Shown one piece after another: positions 28,506-43,561 of a DNA stretch of 64,000 nt; within the stretch, counting starts at the first letter, position 1; the number at the start of each line of letters is the position of its first letter. This DNA comes from Allacma fusca (lineage: Eukaryota > Arthropoda > Collembola > Symphypleona > Sminthuridae): assembly GCA_947179485.1 (NCBI GenBank), contig OX359247.1, forward strand, positions 27,938,801 through 28,002,800, given 5' to 3'. The notes beneath the pieces were generated by a model. The model saw only the letters and a list, made by a program, of their open reading frames with translations. It was not told the DNA's origin and ran no database searches. The translations under genes were made by a program, and so were the position numbers.

Positions 28506-31218
28506 TTATAGCAATAAAAAAAGCAAGAAACTAGGTTTCAGACAATTTATTCCGTAGTTTACTAAAATAGAAAAGAAACTGACGCCACTTGAACCTAACT
28601 CAAGACTCAAAGCCGACTTTTTACTACACTTTTGCACTGTTACTCTTCACTTCAAGTCATGAATTATTGAATAATTGAAGGCCGGCACCGGCAATTCATT
28701 CTCTCTTCAAGAAACGACACCACAAGACCCCAAAAACTTGAGGCATTCTGTACACAAGAGCATATGTTGTTGTGGCTGCCTACCTTATAAACCAGTCTTC
28801 AAAAATTTGTTCCTATGCCATGGAGCAACAGGAGCGGTGGAGGAGAGTGGTTTGGCGCAATACAAATACATGGGATCAGTGCAAACTGAGACGAATAAAT
28901 GAACTTAAAAGTATAGTTGACTATTTTTTTCTCTACTTACTGCGAAAATGTTTATAGATCATCTCTGTATACCAGCATATGTTCTTATAATTGTAAAATT
29001 TATCTCACACTGGCATGCTCTCCCATCGTTAGTTAACGATGGATACATTAAAGAGCCGTCAGATGATGTTGTAAATTATATGCTTGTTGCATATATGAGT
29101 CCACTCAGGAGATAGACTCCAATAGTAGATAGATGCTTAAAATGGTCACTAATGGTTTCCAACTTAGAGTAACAAATCCTAATTGCTAAACAATTGCCCT
29201 CCAAAAATTATGCAATGAGTGTGCTTCATGTGTACTCATGTGCTCGGTCATAGATGCATACTTGTATAGATATAACTATATCCCTTGTGGGACTTGGAGT
29301 TATGGGAGCAATTAATCCCGAATGAATCAAATGTGCAATTATGACACATGGAAAATTGTCTGTAATTATATAGCTGGTTGCAAAACCAGACCTAAAATGA
29401 TTGCGACAATGGTAATCATACAAGCTCCACAAGGAAAGTCATTTACTAGAGTTGGAGATAGAATACTATAAATATGAATGATTCCTTTTTTTTTGCCTCA
29501 ATTGACCAACATATAGCTCTGGAAACGTGGAGTGGAAAGGATAGACTAGATTGGTCTACTTTGACTTTAGATCATCCTTACTATACGAGCGTCGGATTGA
29601 ATGGTAGCACGTTAGATAATTATTGAAAACAAGACTTGTAAAGAAGAGTTTAAAATAAAAAGGAGTCTTAATTCGGAGCGATAATGGATTAAAATCCTGA
29701 TTAGAACTTTGTATGAGAATGTTGTTATTAGAGCTAAAATAGTTACTTGCCTTGTTCATTTGTCCACAAACTTGTTAAAAATAGAGATCGTTCCATTTAA
29801 TATTTTTTTCCAATGGGCTCACAAATTTTTTTTTTCACAAGTCCAACATTTTTTCCAGTGAACCTTTTTCTTTTTAAGCTTTGCGAATTTTTAAACAGTG
29901 GTTGCGCAAAATTCTCTCACAATAGTTTCATTGAGGGATATTAATAATTTGCAAAAGTGACGAAAGTTCACACCAAGTTCAGATGCTGGTCGCCTTCAAA
30001 ATGACATTCAAACAGTAATTCCATTCTGCCTTTGCGAGAACGTCTGCTCTATTCACAATTTTATTACGGATGTCTCCAGTCAACTGTCTTTAACTTCACA
30101 AAACCCATACGGACGGGTCTCTCATATACACATTTGTTTTGATTCCCACTGCGGATGACAAAAAACTCTATTCAGTCCTCACAAGGTTATTTGCTTGAGT
30201 TGACTTCTAATTCCACGTAGTATGTCGTTAGGTTAGGTTCCAACTGTGTGCATAATAGTAGACGGGCTACCGCCGCGATTTTTGATGGTACACCTTGTAC
30301 ACACCGTATGCCTTCTGGCTCCTGTCTGTTTTATATCGACGGAGCTTCACTTTAATATGACTGGAATAAAAATTGAGTTAATTCGAGGACAACACTACTC
30401 TTGAAGACAGTCATCGAGATGAGAGGAACATGAGCTGAAAGTTAGCCAATGTACAGAATGAAGTGATGGTCGTGAGACGAATCTATCAAGTGTTGAAAAG
30501 AAATTTCACTTAAGTTGTTATACTTGGTCTTGTTCAAGTGGTCGTTAGCAAAGATAAAATTTTTCCAAGTGATAATTTTTAATGTCAAGAAGCTTCATGG
30601 AACGAGCAAATATCTCAGTTATCACACTACAACAACATATACTTTACTGCACTGACTGAGTTTGAATATCTCTGTAGTGTACTACACACTGGCTCATACC
30701 CCAACCCACTGATTTAAAAATGAATGAGTGTCTTCAGATATTACACTCTGGATGACACTTATGAACTGCAGTAATAATAATAATTATTTTTGCTTCTATA
30801 TGGGAGAATGGATAAGCCCCTACTTGCTCTTCTGGGACTGTATGGAAAACTGGATAGGGAGACATGGATATAGTCTACGGAGACGTTTACTATAGCGGGA
30901 GGTACTTTGAAGGGGAAATGATAAAAATGATAGAACTCTCCTTCACACACTGACAATTTCCATATGTATGACCTACGAGGACTGTATATATAGTATATGC
31001 ACTGAAGAACTGACAGAGCACGCTCAATTTGTTAGCCTCTTGTTACAAATTTAAAGGGCTAATGACAATGTAAGTGGAGCCGCACTGTTGTTGACTCTCA
31101 GGAGGTGATCTTCGAAGCTTTTCAAACAACTGTCTTGGCTTGTGACTTGGGCTTAGAATAAGAGCAAACTTCTGTCAAGATTTTGGTCACGCGTCTGACT
31201 GCAGACTTGATGTTATTT

Positions 31219-31248
31219 TCTCTCTCCCTCTCTCTCTCTCTCTCTCTC
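31219..31248. repeat. (TC)n microsatellite
   Basis: TC run with one CC interruption. The open frame reading LSLSLS across it is a repeat artefact. Confidence 0.95.
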
Positions 31249-32142
31249 ACCGTCGTATACTCTCACTGTGTGGAAACTCACTTGTTCTTTCTCTCCCTTG
31301 TTCAGAGCTCTCCCTCCACTTCTTTTCCTGATGGGAATTGCAGTCGGCTACACGTACGCTTCCACGTTCACTCCAACAACAACTCCTCTAGGATGAGGAA
31401 ATCTTTGGAAATTTAAAGGTGACGGTCTGGCTCCCTTCATGGTACCACAGAGAGAGGACTACTGGCATACACAGAGGTTCCCTTTTCTGTAAACTAGTCC
31501 TAGGAGTAGTCTTCCTATGTATATGACTTCATATGGCGAGGGAACGAGTTCCCCATGTGAACCTACATATTTACATACAAAGTACGGTCCTAGGGTTTGA
31601 TCGCGTAACCATAGGGAGTAAGTAAGTACCTGATGATCGTCATCATTATCATCATCAACATTATCAGTTATCAGGTGCATGTAAGTCTTGGAGAAAACGT
31701 CGACTGTGAAACTGTTCAACTTGTTAAGGAGGGAATTTTTCTGGTAGGAACAACAATAATAAATAAGGTGGCCTTTCGTAATAATTTTCCTGTGGACAAC
31801 CCAATAATTTTCTGGGCTACCTTATTCCCCCCTCGGCCCATACATTACCCATCCTCACATGATACAATAGAAGTCAGGAGAATAAATAAAAACTGGTAGC
31901 AAAATATTTATTTCAATTACTAGAGAAATAAGATATGATTAAAACCTCGGGATGGCAGCTACTTAACGAGTAGCGTAACAAGTTATATGAACTCTTGGGA
32001 CGAGACTTAAAAGGGTAACGTCAGAGATTCACGACAGAGAGGCAATGTGGTGCCATAAGGATGAGCACATAGTCGGCCTTATCAATTGCTGGAGTCAACC
32101 CGCGTCGTCATCAGAAAAACAGTGAAAGAGCGAGCGAGCGAA

Positions 32143-32184
32143 CGAGAGAGAGAGAGAGTGAGAGCTAGAGAGAGAGAGAGAGAG
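32143..32184. repeat. (GA)n microsatellite, interrupted
   Basis: GA-rich run broken by GTGAGAGCTA. GAGAG runs can bind GAGA-type factors in insects, but nothing nearby shows a promoter. Confidence 0.9.
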
Positions 32185-35100
32185 GGAATGGTTGGTACAC
32201 GATAAAAAGGTTAAAATAATAAACATTTGACATCCTCGGCCCTTCAAGCAAACCGGCAATGCTAACAATGCAATGTAATTAAAAAGGAAGTTGTCTTCAT
32301 TCAAGTTTCCTTAAATAGTAAAAATTGCCTCAAAGAGATCATATCAACCAAGTTACTAACACATGTTGTGTCTTGTGCCTCCTTGGACAACAACCCGTCA
32401 AGAGTATAAAAGAAAAGGTTTTTGGTCATGGACCAAGATGCCGATAAAGGGCCGGGGTTATCTCTCGTCTTGCATCCCCCCGCACGGATACGCACACACA
32501 GTGGACGGACATGGTGGAAAAGTCCTTTGAAAAACTTTGTTATTTTCTCAGGAAAAAAGAACAAGGGAGCAGTGTGTACGTGTGAAGTCATGCTTCTTTT
32601 TCTTATTATTATTTCAAATAATATTGTGAGTCATGAGGTAATGACTAGCCTCTCTGCTTGCCCTCTCCGCGTCCAAACATTGCCAGTAAGCACTTTACAT
32701 GAGATCCAAGCGTTGAAAGCGGTCTCTTTAAAATCATCCAAGTTTCTGTATATATATATAATTATATATATACTGTCCTTGTCATAAAATATTATTATGT
32801 TTCATTTCCCATCAAACACATCAAGGTTCCCTAAACAAATTAGTACTTTAGCCTGTCGTTACTCATGCATTTCTGCTGACTCTTGCAAAGCACCAACACC
32901 AACACTACCATAGTACTCGAGTAGCAGTCCTAATAGTAATAAAGTAGCTTGGTAGCCTGGTGTGCTCACAATCAGCTAAAATAGTTATGACCAGTGGTTG
33001 TGAGTACTGTAAGTTTGTCAGTACACACTTACGAGTACATCCAGGACCATGTCTATACTATGCATATGTATGTAGATATGACCATGTAAATACCATAAGG
33101 CTCAGCCTGTGTAGGAAACCTTTGGACCAATTAACTAAAATGCATTTGCTGTTGAGCTGTCACATTTTACGTCAACCTGATGGCCCTTGTCCTCCTGTCA
33201 ACTTTAAGCTCATTAGAGTGAAGGGAGGTTTTTTTAAAACAATTACATAACAATTAACCTCACCAGTAGCTTGATGCGTTACTAATGGTGATTTTATCAC
33301 CAAGTTAGAATCTTCCATGTGTGGGTATATAGCGCGTATGAATTGAATAATTCCAATACTGCTGAACCTCCCCTCCCCCCCCCCCCATCCCTCCATTATG
33401 AACCCATATCAGTCGTGGTTCATTATTTGCTTCAACGCTGACATCATGCTTTGTATCTAACTGACCCCCTTCTACACACGAAGTTATAACTTGTGCAGAA
33501 ACATTCCGTGAAAGATTCCCGAACAAATGTTTCCGCTAGAGTTGCATAATGTCCTTCTATGAGAAAAGGCAACCTGCTGTAATAGTTTTTCCCACACAAA
33601 CCATATATTTGTGTTTGTACACAAATACCCCATGTTACTACAGTTTTGACTCTCGAGCTGAGGGAATATGCATCAAGACAGTGATTTATAATGAAAAAAA
33701 TGAAAAACGATCATGCAATAGGTTTTGAATAAAAAGTATAAGTACACATGGAGCACAATGAGAGAGAAAAAAAAAGAGAAATAATAGTTTTTCCAAGTCT
33801 GAACTTTACTTTTCCCTGAAAAACCGGAGACTGTCTAGGGATAGATATGTGTGTAGGTTGGTTGTAGAATGGGACCGAGTAATACTAAACCGAGTGGAAC
33901 CTTTGAGACGTGGGGAAGGTGTTTCTGTTTTGTATTTGATTTCATGGAACGAAGCAACTAATCTATATTTTGCATCGGAGAGTACTAATCGCCTTGAGAC
34001 TTGAACAAATACTGAATATCCCATGTATACACATTAAGAAAGAGGTTCGTCTTTTATACACAGGGAAAGAGAATGATTTGGTTGAATATTGTAGTTTGTA
34101 ATAGTTTTTGACTGTGTGGAGTTTTGTACTACTTGCAAGTAAAGTGAGTGTCTTGAGCGGAATCTCACTGGCGACGGTCTGGAGTGGAGGAGAAGCGAGT
34201 ATAGGACTTGAGTTGAGTCTGGTACAGAGCAGGGTTGTTGTTATATAAAGTTTTAGTTACTTTACTCCTGAATTCTTCTGGGGCTTCACTCTCTCTCTAT
34301 ACTTTTTACGTATAAAATGTAGTTAATATGTACTTGTCTTCCTTGTTCCTTGTCTTGTGTATACATTACTACTACTAAAGCAGGCAGGGAACACTCACTT
34401 GTGAACTCCACGATTGGATTGGGACTTTACTGCCTTTTACTTACTCCAAAGCATGCATCATGTGCTCAGGACTTACTATACACAGGATTTTCTAAACCCC
34501 AAGAGCTAAAGATACTTACTTTACTACGCGACCACTACAAGCTTATTCCCCCGTAGTAGTAACACACATACAATCACACACACACACACACATACACATA
34601 CACCAGAGAATGTATAAAATGATCCTGATGGTCGATGCTGATGGTTTGAGGCGCCCAGCAGCCTGGAGCCACCGGAATTTTTCTGCCTTGCCAAAAACCT
34701 TAATTGAGTCCCGAGAGACACTCAAAACTCCTGTCTACAAGATTCATATTTTACCCGAAGGAAATACGAGACTCTGTGCATAAAGCCTTACCACACGTCG
34801 CCTCATTACATATTAAAGTCTTGCGGGGAAAATTAACATCTTACGATTACCATTTACATCTTTCACTACAACCGCACAACACACTGTCATAATGGGGTGA
34901 TCCTCATATTTCTTCAACATTATTGTTATATGTTGTTGTATAAGCTCACCAAGCATCACTTCCACCATTACTTACTCTTCTCCCGAGAGACCTTATATGT
35001 ACGTATGTTGGGAAGACCTGGCTACTACTACTTGTGGATGAGTGTACACACTTTGAGACAACATAAGTGCACATTGTATGTAGGTGTATTTAAGTGAGCT

Positions 35101-36745
35101 CGGCCTAAACATCGTCTGACAATAATATCAACTGTTTTCTTCCCTAGTACATACAAATGGTAACTCATATTACATAGATTGTTATGTACCTGTTTTCTTC
35201 TCCGAGTCCCAGGGGACCCCAACATACTTTTGAAACCGAAATGCTACAGACATGTTACACATTGCATGGTCAGTGGTTATGCTTATCCGATCCCATGTCA
35301 ATCTCATTCCCTTCCTTCCCCTTATGCATTGACATACTCAACTGACTCAGAGTTCCAATTTTTTCCTCTTGAACTGTTCCAAGCTCTACATACCTCCATA
35401 ATTCTCTGTGTTACTGGAGTACTGTATATAACCATATTCCTTACTATAATCAATACCTTTTCCGACTACCATTCTTTATAGGAGTAGATAAATAAACCCA
35501 GACTGAAATCATATGTAACTGGCTAGATGCGTCCAAACATATGTGTGTACATATAAGTTGCACTCTCTTTAAATTGTACATGTAAATATATCTATCCATA
35601 CATGTAATTACATATGTACATGGCCACCAAACTCATTTCATTTTGCTTGGACATTTCTCATGTAGATATATGCATGTGAATGTAAAAACTCGAACTTAAT
35701 TGTATCTATATACGTACATGGTACATACTTTTAAAAAATCAAGTAAAACATGAGACCCAAGAGTGTGCAAGTATTTAGACAGACATAATTTCGGGAGAAC
35801 TCCTGTGGACTGGGACTCCGGTAAAAGAATACTTGTTGAAAAAAGTAGGTGGGACAGGGCTTTAATTGACAGGCTACAGTAATCATATTTACCAGGAAAT
35901 CATTGAGTTGGTTTGGAAATTGTTACTTTTTCAGGATTTTCCCCTCTCCCTGCCCTCCCATAGGCTCCACATTTTCTTACACACTTGACGGGTTACACTT
36001 TTTGGGTTAAAAATGATTTCAGGAGTGGAGACAAGTGGTACTTAACCCCATGCACCGATAATTAATAACATAAATAAGAGAAAAAAGGAGGTTGTGCAGT
36101 TACATTTTTTTTACGACAGTCAAAAATTCCGTCCACGTTTTTTTTTTTACTTTCAGGGAAGTTTGCATTAGAGTAAAAAGGGGAAAAAACTGATGTAATT
36201 GCCTAGTGTGGGGTTACCAATAGGTATATCATGTAAGGTTATTGTACTTGCGAGCAAATGCACACGCCATGCAAACAGATTAGAGGTTTCCAAAGTGTTA
36301 CAGTCGCCGATCTTGGACAGGCTGCTGTAAATCAAGTGTGAAGTGAGGCAAGAGTCAATAGATAGGCGGATCTCCAGTTTGGAAATGTAGCAAGGCACGA
36401 CATTGATGACAAGCCCATGTACATACTCCCATCACAGCCCATGTGGGCTCATATGCTCCAAGTCACTGCGACTCACCCCGGATAGACTGCCAAGTTATAT
36501 ATACATAATGTAAATGCTCTTCGGAGAATTCCTCCGAAAGAAATTATATGCGTTGAAGTGTATTTAGAAATACACATTTTTCAGCCCTATACAAAGAATA
36601 TCACGTAAGATTTTGCTCATATCATAAAAAGCTATTCTATTGATACTGATTGATACAGATGGGGTGTAATGATGACTGACATATGAGAACTTCCGAATGA
36701 AAAATGATTGCCAAGAGCCTTACAGGGCTAGAGAAAAAAAACTTT

Positions 36746-36769
36746 ATAATAATAATAATAATAATAATA
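36746..36769. repeat. (TAA)n microsatellite
   Basis: Eight TAA units. Confidence 0.95.
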
Positions 36770-36881
36770 GTAATACAAACAACGATTAGCTTGGGATTAT
36801 TATGAGGGAATATAAGGTTAAAAGAAAGGAGTGAGGGAAACTACTATACGGAATTAATGGGTCTAAGTTTATGTATGAGTT

Positions 36882-36930
36882 AGAAGGAAAGAAGGAGAAG
36901 AAGAAGAAGGAGAAGGAGAAGAAGAGGGAA
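36882..36930. repeat. purine-only tract, (GAA/GGA)n
   Basis: About 50 bases almost purely of A and G on the plus strand, built of AAG, GAA and GGA triplets. Confidence 0.9.
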
Positions 36931-39900
36931 ATAAATCGTAAAAGTGTTGCCGGCCTTTTTCTCTCAAATGTTATATGGATGATTGCGGTGTAATGTATGT
37001 CTGTATGTAGATAGATGCATTACGACGGGAGTGTGTGTATGAGTTGAGGAAGAACGAGGAAAAAGTCAAGGGAAATGCACTAAAAAATCTTGTGGAGACT
37101 TTTATATTGATTTAGTCTGGGGATATGGTTGAAAATTGGAAAAGACTCTAGCTGCCTCCTGCCTCTCTGGCACCAACCTTAACAATGAGCACAAGGAGAT
37201 AGACAGCGAGTGAAGCGAGATGAAATAATCATCATTTTTTTCCTGGCTACATTTTGGCGGCATGGGCTTATACGCGTACGCCATGCGCCCACAACTTTAC
37301 TGTCGCGACATGACTACTTATTGCGTCGCCCTTTTCCCTGGTTTTATTCACTACGGGAAATTGTTGGAGCAAAAAGTTAGTTGCACTCTGTTTTTTCTCT
37401 CGTCTTCACTTGAGTGAGAAAAATAACTACAGATTTATACTCACGTAAGTAGCATTGTAAGATTCATAAAGCGGACTCATTTCCCGTCCCAAAACATCCA
37501 AGGGGTTACTTTAATAGAAAGACTTTTACACTATTTGAGTTCAAAAGACGAGCGTATGGTAAATATACTTACTGTAGTGGGGAAGCTTGGGAAAATCCTA
37601 CATCAGACTGGCGCTCTCAGACCCATTGTATAATGAATAAGAATACCCATATTTTTATGGATATTACGTCAACCGCCCATATTGGTTACGAGGAACTCAT
37701 GAAAATTTTACGGGTCTATGTCGCGATCCAAATCATCCTGGCTTTTAAATTGAAATTGGACGGAGACAGTCGAAATTGTCCTTATTGAGCGAGGGGTAGG
37801 AGTTCCCTTCTGGGAATCCAAAGAATGGATTTATTAATAAATGAAAGCTTGTCTGCCGAGATTACACCCAAGTGCAATTATTCACACATAACCTCGTGGC
37901 AGATCTTGGGAATGCCGGCTCTCCTATTCCATGCATGTATGTTTGTATGTACGCTCTGTTTTTATCAAACACATGTGTCATTCCTTGATATTTCCCAAGT
38001 AGTTGATGTCAACTTCTATCAGTTTTGGCGACGGCGGCGGACCATATCTGGGGTCAACTGAAACTGGTTGGATCCGAATTTCCTTACTGAGGAAACACTG
38101 ACATTGCTACCAACTTTTACTGTTATGGCTGAGCATGATGACGAAATTCCTTACTGGCCACGTCAGCAAAAGTATATACAATCAATAGTTCAAGTTTGAG
38201 CTGATTGTAAGGTAAACTTCGGCAATATTTGCAATGAACCTTAATTTCCTTCCCATTGGCGTCAAAAATCTGTATTACATGTATTGATGTCAAATTACGT
38301 TTCAAGTGGCTTAAGTCACGTTGCAAAGTTATGTGCCAACCCAGATGCAGCTGTATGGCTTAACTTTTGCCTTGAATTTAAAAAAAAAATATATGTACAG
38401 CTTATTTTTGTGACATTCACTTGTCATGCCCAAATATTTCCAAATGACAGTCTTGTTACCAAATGTTTCTTCAAATATAAAAATATTTCAAAAAAATAAG
38501 ACGCCATGGGGCTGGAAATAGATAAGCACACTTTGTGTGTGACTTAACACCACTGGTTTTGCAATTTTAAGAAGGGTAAATAATTTAAGCTAAAGACCTG
38601 TGGCATGTTCTTGTATTGACCAAAAATGTTCAAAAGGTGTTTATACACACATGAGAACTTGCTGTAGACACCTTTGGCGACCAACACTCATGTGTTGTCT
38701 GTCTCAAAGGAAGACATGCACACAATTAGATTTAGGCGACGGTTGACACAACTTGTGCAATTTGTCTGTACAGAGAGTCTCCACACAGATGTGTGTTTAC
38801 TTAAACTGCTCTTTTCATTTCAGCCTTTCAACTGTATAGATATTTATATAAATGAATTTAGAGGGGGGCTAATTACTAAAAATACTACCTTCTATAATAT
38901 ACATATATTTGTATACACACACACCTAAGTACGTACATACATGAAAGCATACATAGATATCCCCAGCAAATAAGCGTCTCTTGAATTTAGGGTCTATTAA
39001 TAATACAAACTTTTCTGTCAACACGGAGCAACGTGAAACAGTCTATGCTGTGTATGTAATCTACTATTTGACAGTGTGTTTCTTCATGTGAAACCATTAT
39101 CCAAACTTTGTAAATATTAAATATCTGCTTGTAACAAATGTCCTCTAGTCGGTAAATGTGAGCTCCTTGTATGTATTGGGCTCCTGAGACAGTACTGACG
39201 GAGTAATTGGCCTAACTACCTGTCGCCAATAAAATTAAACATCAAAAACAACTCTGTAACTCCAATGTTTGAAACCAGCTTGCTTTCCTATGACATCTCA
39301 AGTTTAACAAAGAGTATACACAGAGGATCTGTGGGAGTCGTAAGGTCCTTTAATGAAAACAGGGTTTTGATTTATGTATGTACATCTATAAAATTACAGG
39401 ACTGAATAAATCCGTACCATTTTTTTCGTATCCACTCCACTCTTCCCAACTTATTTCCAGATCACGTTTTGAAAGTCAAACGGCCTACGTGAAGAAATTG
39501 CAAGGTAATTGACTAATGTCGAATTTTAACGTGGGCAGTTAGAACAATTAAATTAATGGAAGGAGGTTGAACAAAGCCGAGGCTTAAAAAATTAAGGAAA
39601 GGTTCAACAGTGCAAGAACCTCATGAAGTTAGTATCTTATAATATAGATACATACAAGCCTACATGCTGATTTAGAATTTTGAGAGTACCTATAATATCG
39701 GTAACTTGAATTTTTTTACCATAATTTTGCATCCTGCAGCTCTTGGTACTCTATTCATCTCGAAGTGAAATATTATTGAGTATGGTATATATGGAGTTGT
39801 TCATCATTTCAAAATACCATAAGGACATGATTACTACTATTACTAGTACCTTTACTTTCTATATATATACACCAGGGGACATACATTTAAGAAAAAAGTG

Positions 39901-42133
39901 CTTTGTTGTATACGTAATAATTACGTACGTCCTACGTACAGAATAATTATTGCAGCTTTTATTCTACATATGTCAGAAGTCACCAGGATTGGAATAGAAA
40001 AATAGCATGACAGGATGACTTGAAGCGTAATAAACCCCAAAATAGCAGCAATGTAGTATGCACTTACTACGTGTTGAGACTACAACAGCTGAAACCGGAA
40101 TAAACAAAATTGCAACTACTACTGGGACTGGGGCTTTTAGAGTTGTTGTTGTTACAGATAGGAAAGCGTTTCCGTGCTCATGACCGAAAATTCTAGTTTT
40201 GGGTTTTCATCATCTCCTTTTTAAAACTAGAGCAAATTCCTATTTCAACATTCGTCTAATATTACAATAATAATTATTCTTAGGGTTTTTATTTTCCTAA
40301 TTCTGGCATTCAAATACCATAAACTGGCTAATAGTGATACACGTTCGGTTGCACGTTTGTAAATGTTTTACTGTGTTCTATGTTTCAAGACACCGCTTTG
40401 GATTGCATGAGAAGTAAAAACAAGAAAAAGTTGTAGTAAAAACAGTGGCACATTGTCTGTTGACTGTGCCATCTATGAATCTGAAACTTATTTAATTGTC
40501 TAGCTACGTTACAATCTTTGTGTACTTTTTCTTTTGCCGCTACTGTACAGTAGAAAGGTTCATGGGAACACTTTTTTGACATAGAACACAGGTGTACTTC
40601 CAACAATTTCAAAGAAATTCCTTTGGAATATTTGCTTGAATGTTTACTTAAATAAAATTCCAGTCGAAAAAATACAATATTCCTCTGATTGTTCGAATAT
40701 ATGAGAATCAGCTTCTTGGTGTCAAAACAGTAGAAAGGCTTGTGGGGGAGCGAAAGCAATTATTTAAAAATTTATCAATGCTGCCTCATAACTCCGCCTA
40801 CTTTATTCCATCTGGCAGTAAATTTTGATTCCTTAGTTTTAACGTTTGGTTCACAATTGGGCAAAATGTAAGCGCGCAATTGATGGTATCATGTTACCGT
40901 CAGCTTTAAAGATTTATTGTATTCTAAAAATTCGAATTACTGACGTAGATATTATTACACTTTATCACACACGTCCCCGCGGTTAGCCGTCTTACAATGA
41001 AGGCTTCTTCAAGCTTAGCCTTCGAACGCACAGTGACATGACATCATGTTTTAAAACCCAGATTTTGTGGAATGTATATGGTAGTCCGTTTGCCCCCATA
41101 AAATATACATGTTATGGAATGGAGTTTTGACATCACTTTTATGTCACTAGTTTAAACGATTGGCTACCAGCGAGAATCAAACATCAGTAGTAACGATCGG
41201 CAGATTTTTGTCTGCCCCAAATAAGAGCTGTTCAGGCGGCGTGCAACCTCACCTGAATATTTTTTTACCTTTGACTGATCCCAGCTCTATCAAAATTGTC
41301 CCTTATGTTAATTGCTGTAAACCTTTGCAGAATCATGAATTGCTTACCTTTACAGCTCATCAATGATTTTTTGTGTGTAAAATTGTGTTTTATTTGTTGA
41401 TATCGTGTATTTTACCACTTTATATTGTCTTTTTTCAACTCATAAACAGATTAATTTCATCTCAGCATAATCCAAAATGATTTCTTTACTCACAAGCACA
41501 AAATACACATTTGACAAGAGTATCTATAGCCTTGAAGAGTATGAGGATTTAAATAGGCGTTGGTAGTGGAGATGTTTGTTGAGAAATTTACCAAATTTTA
41601 TTCCCTAAGAAGTAAATAAACTCTCAAATAACTAGATATGCTTATAAAAGTTTATACTTTCGGAAAAGTATGTAGATACTTAATTTTTCGAGTTAGTTTT
41701 TTTGAGTGTACATATTTTCACTATCAATACAAAAAAGGAAGTTATTTACCTACGCCAAATTTAATGTGTGGGAAAAATTGTAAACAATAAATGTCGCTGT
41801 GGTCAGTTTGGTCCCAAAGTGCACCTTAATAAGTGAAACGAATTGAGGTGAAAACTGAAGAAATATATCAATGGAATTGGCTAATGGACAATTTACTGTT
41901 TAATTTTTTTAAACTTTAACTTTACACATTGAGAGTACAGTGTATTAAAACGACAATTAACTACCACAGAGTCCAATACATACACAATCCCTGACTCTTT
42001 TAGGAAGAGGTTGATGTTTTAGATTGAAGATGGTGTTGGAGACTAAATTTTCCAGTTCCGTTTTTCCTTACTCCGAGAAATGGGAGAAAATGAAACCAAC
42101 TCTGATGCAATAAAAATTATTCACTGCCACATC

Positions 42134-43561
42134 TTACAAGTTTGGGCTTTTTCCCCCATCCGTGAAATATATATGACTGTGGAGGTTATTATTGTCCCGG
42201 ATATAATCTCCGTAGCTGTAATTCATTATCTCATCACGTTCAATCATTTTCGGGTGTCTCATCATGAATAACGTTATTCGTTTCTGGAGTCCAAAGCCAG
42301 GTAGGATGGTGGAGGCCTTCATTGCATTGTACTTGGCATTAAAGTTATCGATACTGAGTTGTGTCAATACTTCATCGACATAGAAACGATTCGAGCCACA
42401 TGCAAAAACTTTGATGATTCGACGACGAAGTCTTTCCCATTTGGGCAGACGCTTCCCCAAGTGCCTTGTTGCTGCTAATGGAATTTGTGTTTCGAAAGGA
42501 ATCTTTTTAGATCGAGGCATTTCGATTGCGGCTTGCCATGCTGAAAAAAAAACATGAAACCGCAAGCTTTCAACTTAAATTGAATTTAGTAACCTTTTAA
42601 AATCCCATATCTGAGCTGTTACAGTATTCAAGGAAATGTAAAGATTGAAAGTTCATGTTTATAGTGCATCAGCGGACTCGGACGTACAGAGTAAATGCTT
42701 CCTCCTATAGTATCTTTCCCGAGAATCAAAGTCATCCAAAACTGCTTTAGAATTTGGAGCAGATTGAATTTTCTTCAAAACGTCGAGAGCATCTTGGTTA
42801 TTCCTTGTCATACGCTTCTCCAGTGCTCTCCAGTGAAACTCATACTTTTCCCAAATATCTTCCCCTTCTTTATTGTCTACAAAGAGTGTCCTCTTACCTC
42901 CAGATGCTTTCTTCGGGTAGGGATTCCTGGGGTCATTCCCCTCTGCATAAACTGCAAACTCCTGGGGATCATTACATATTTTACTTTCCACTGATTCCGA
43001 ATATAGAGACGGGTCATGTTGCCTCTCATCACAGGAGTCTAGTTTCCCCAAACCACAACTCGTGGTATTGTCATTGAGTTGGATTAAATTGTTCGTGGAG
43101 GTGGAAGTGTGGGACGGAAATGAAACCGCACTTGGGTTAAATTCTGACGATGGTTGTCTATCATCCTGAGGCAGGAACATGTCTCCAAATAATTCTAACA
43201 TCATCCTTTGCCAGTCCGTATTTAAATCCTCGTCCAGAATAAAATCACCCTCGGAATCAGTGACTACCGCATTCCTTGGTTGAGTGCCCTCTAAATGTTT
43301 GACTAGCGACGACTGGTCTTCTACAGACGCAAACAAATTATCAAGTTCCAAATGTGCGGTTGATAAATCATCATCGCAATCTGGATCATTGTCTGGAGTG
43401 TCATTTGTACAGGAATAAAGTCCCTCCTCTGAAACATTGAATGAGAGTAGATTATATGCCTCTGGAGAATCACTTGGTATGTTGGATTGGTCTGGAGTGT
43501 GGCAGCCCGTTTCACAGTCCTCATAATTTCCATTGTTAGGATTGTCCATTATTACATACAA
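42134..43561 (-). CDS. unrecognised two-exon protein
   Basis: I do not recognise the family. Exon 1 is 43561 (or ATG at 43549) to 42688 and ends at a good donor (GTACGT). Exon 2 is 42540-42134, after a T-tract and CAG. The split codon joins in frame to give about 422 residues from the inner ATG. The first 200 residues are strongly acidic and Asn/Ser/Asp-rich, probably disordered. From about residue 200 on it becomes basic and helical: KKASGGKRTLFVDN, then WEKYEFHWRALEKRM, ERYYRRKHLL across the splice, and KRLPKWERLRRRIIKVFACG. The end is YGDYIRDNNN and a polar tail. No signal peptide or membrane segment is seen. The acidic-then-basic layout resembles nuclear regulatory proteins, but that is only an impression. 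Confidence 0.65.

Larger units (their letters stand above)
23573..42133. other. 18.5-kb stretch with no recognised gene
   Basis: No open frame here shows a domain or a convincing exon pair. Upstream exons and long introns of the minus-strand cystine-knot gene could lie in the left part. The stretch is crowded with simple repeats: AC at 27813-27859 and 28462-28502, CT at 31219-31248, GA at 32143-32184, TAA at 36746-36769, a purine block at 36882-36930, and a 12-base C run at 33375-33386. A 20-bp perfect palindrome (CCATCGTTA-gt-TAACGATGG) is at 29023-29042. Confidence 0.5.

Noticed and set aside
28675-28902. Cysteine-containing 75-codon frame (ICCCGC)
   Set aside because: Single short frame without splice partner or recognisable domain.
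33375-33386. C run (G run on minus strand) as a G-quadruplex
   Set aside because: A single homopolymer run without further G blocks is not a convincing quadruplex.
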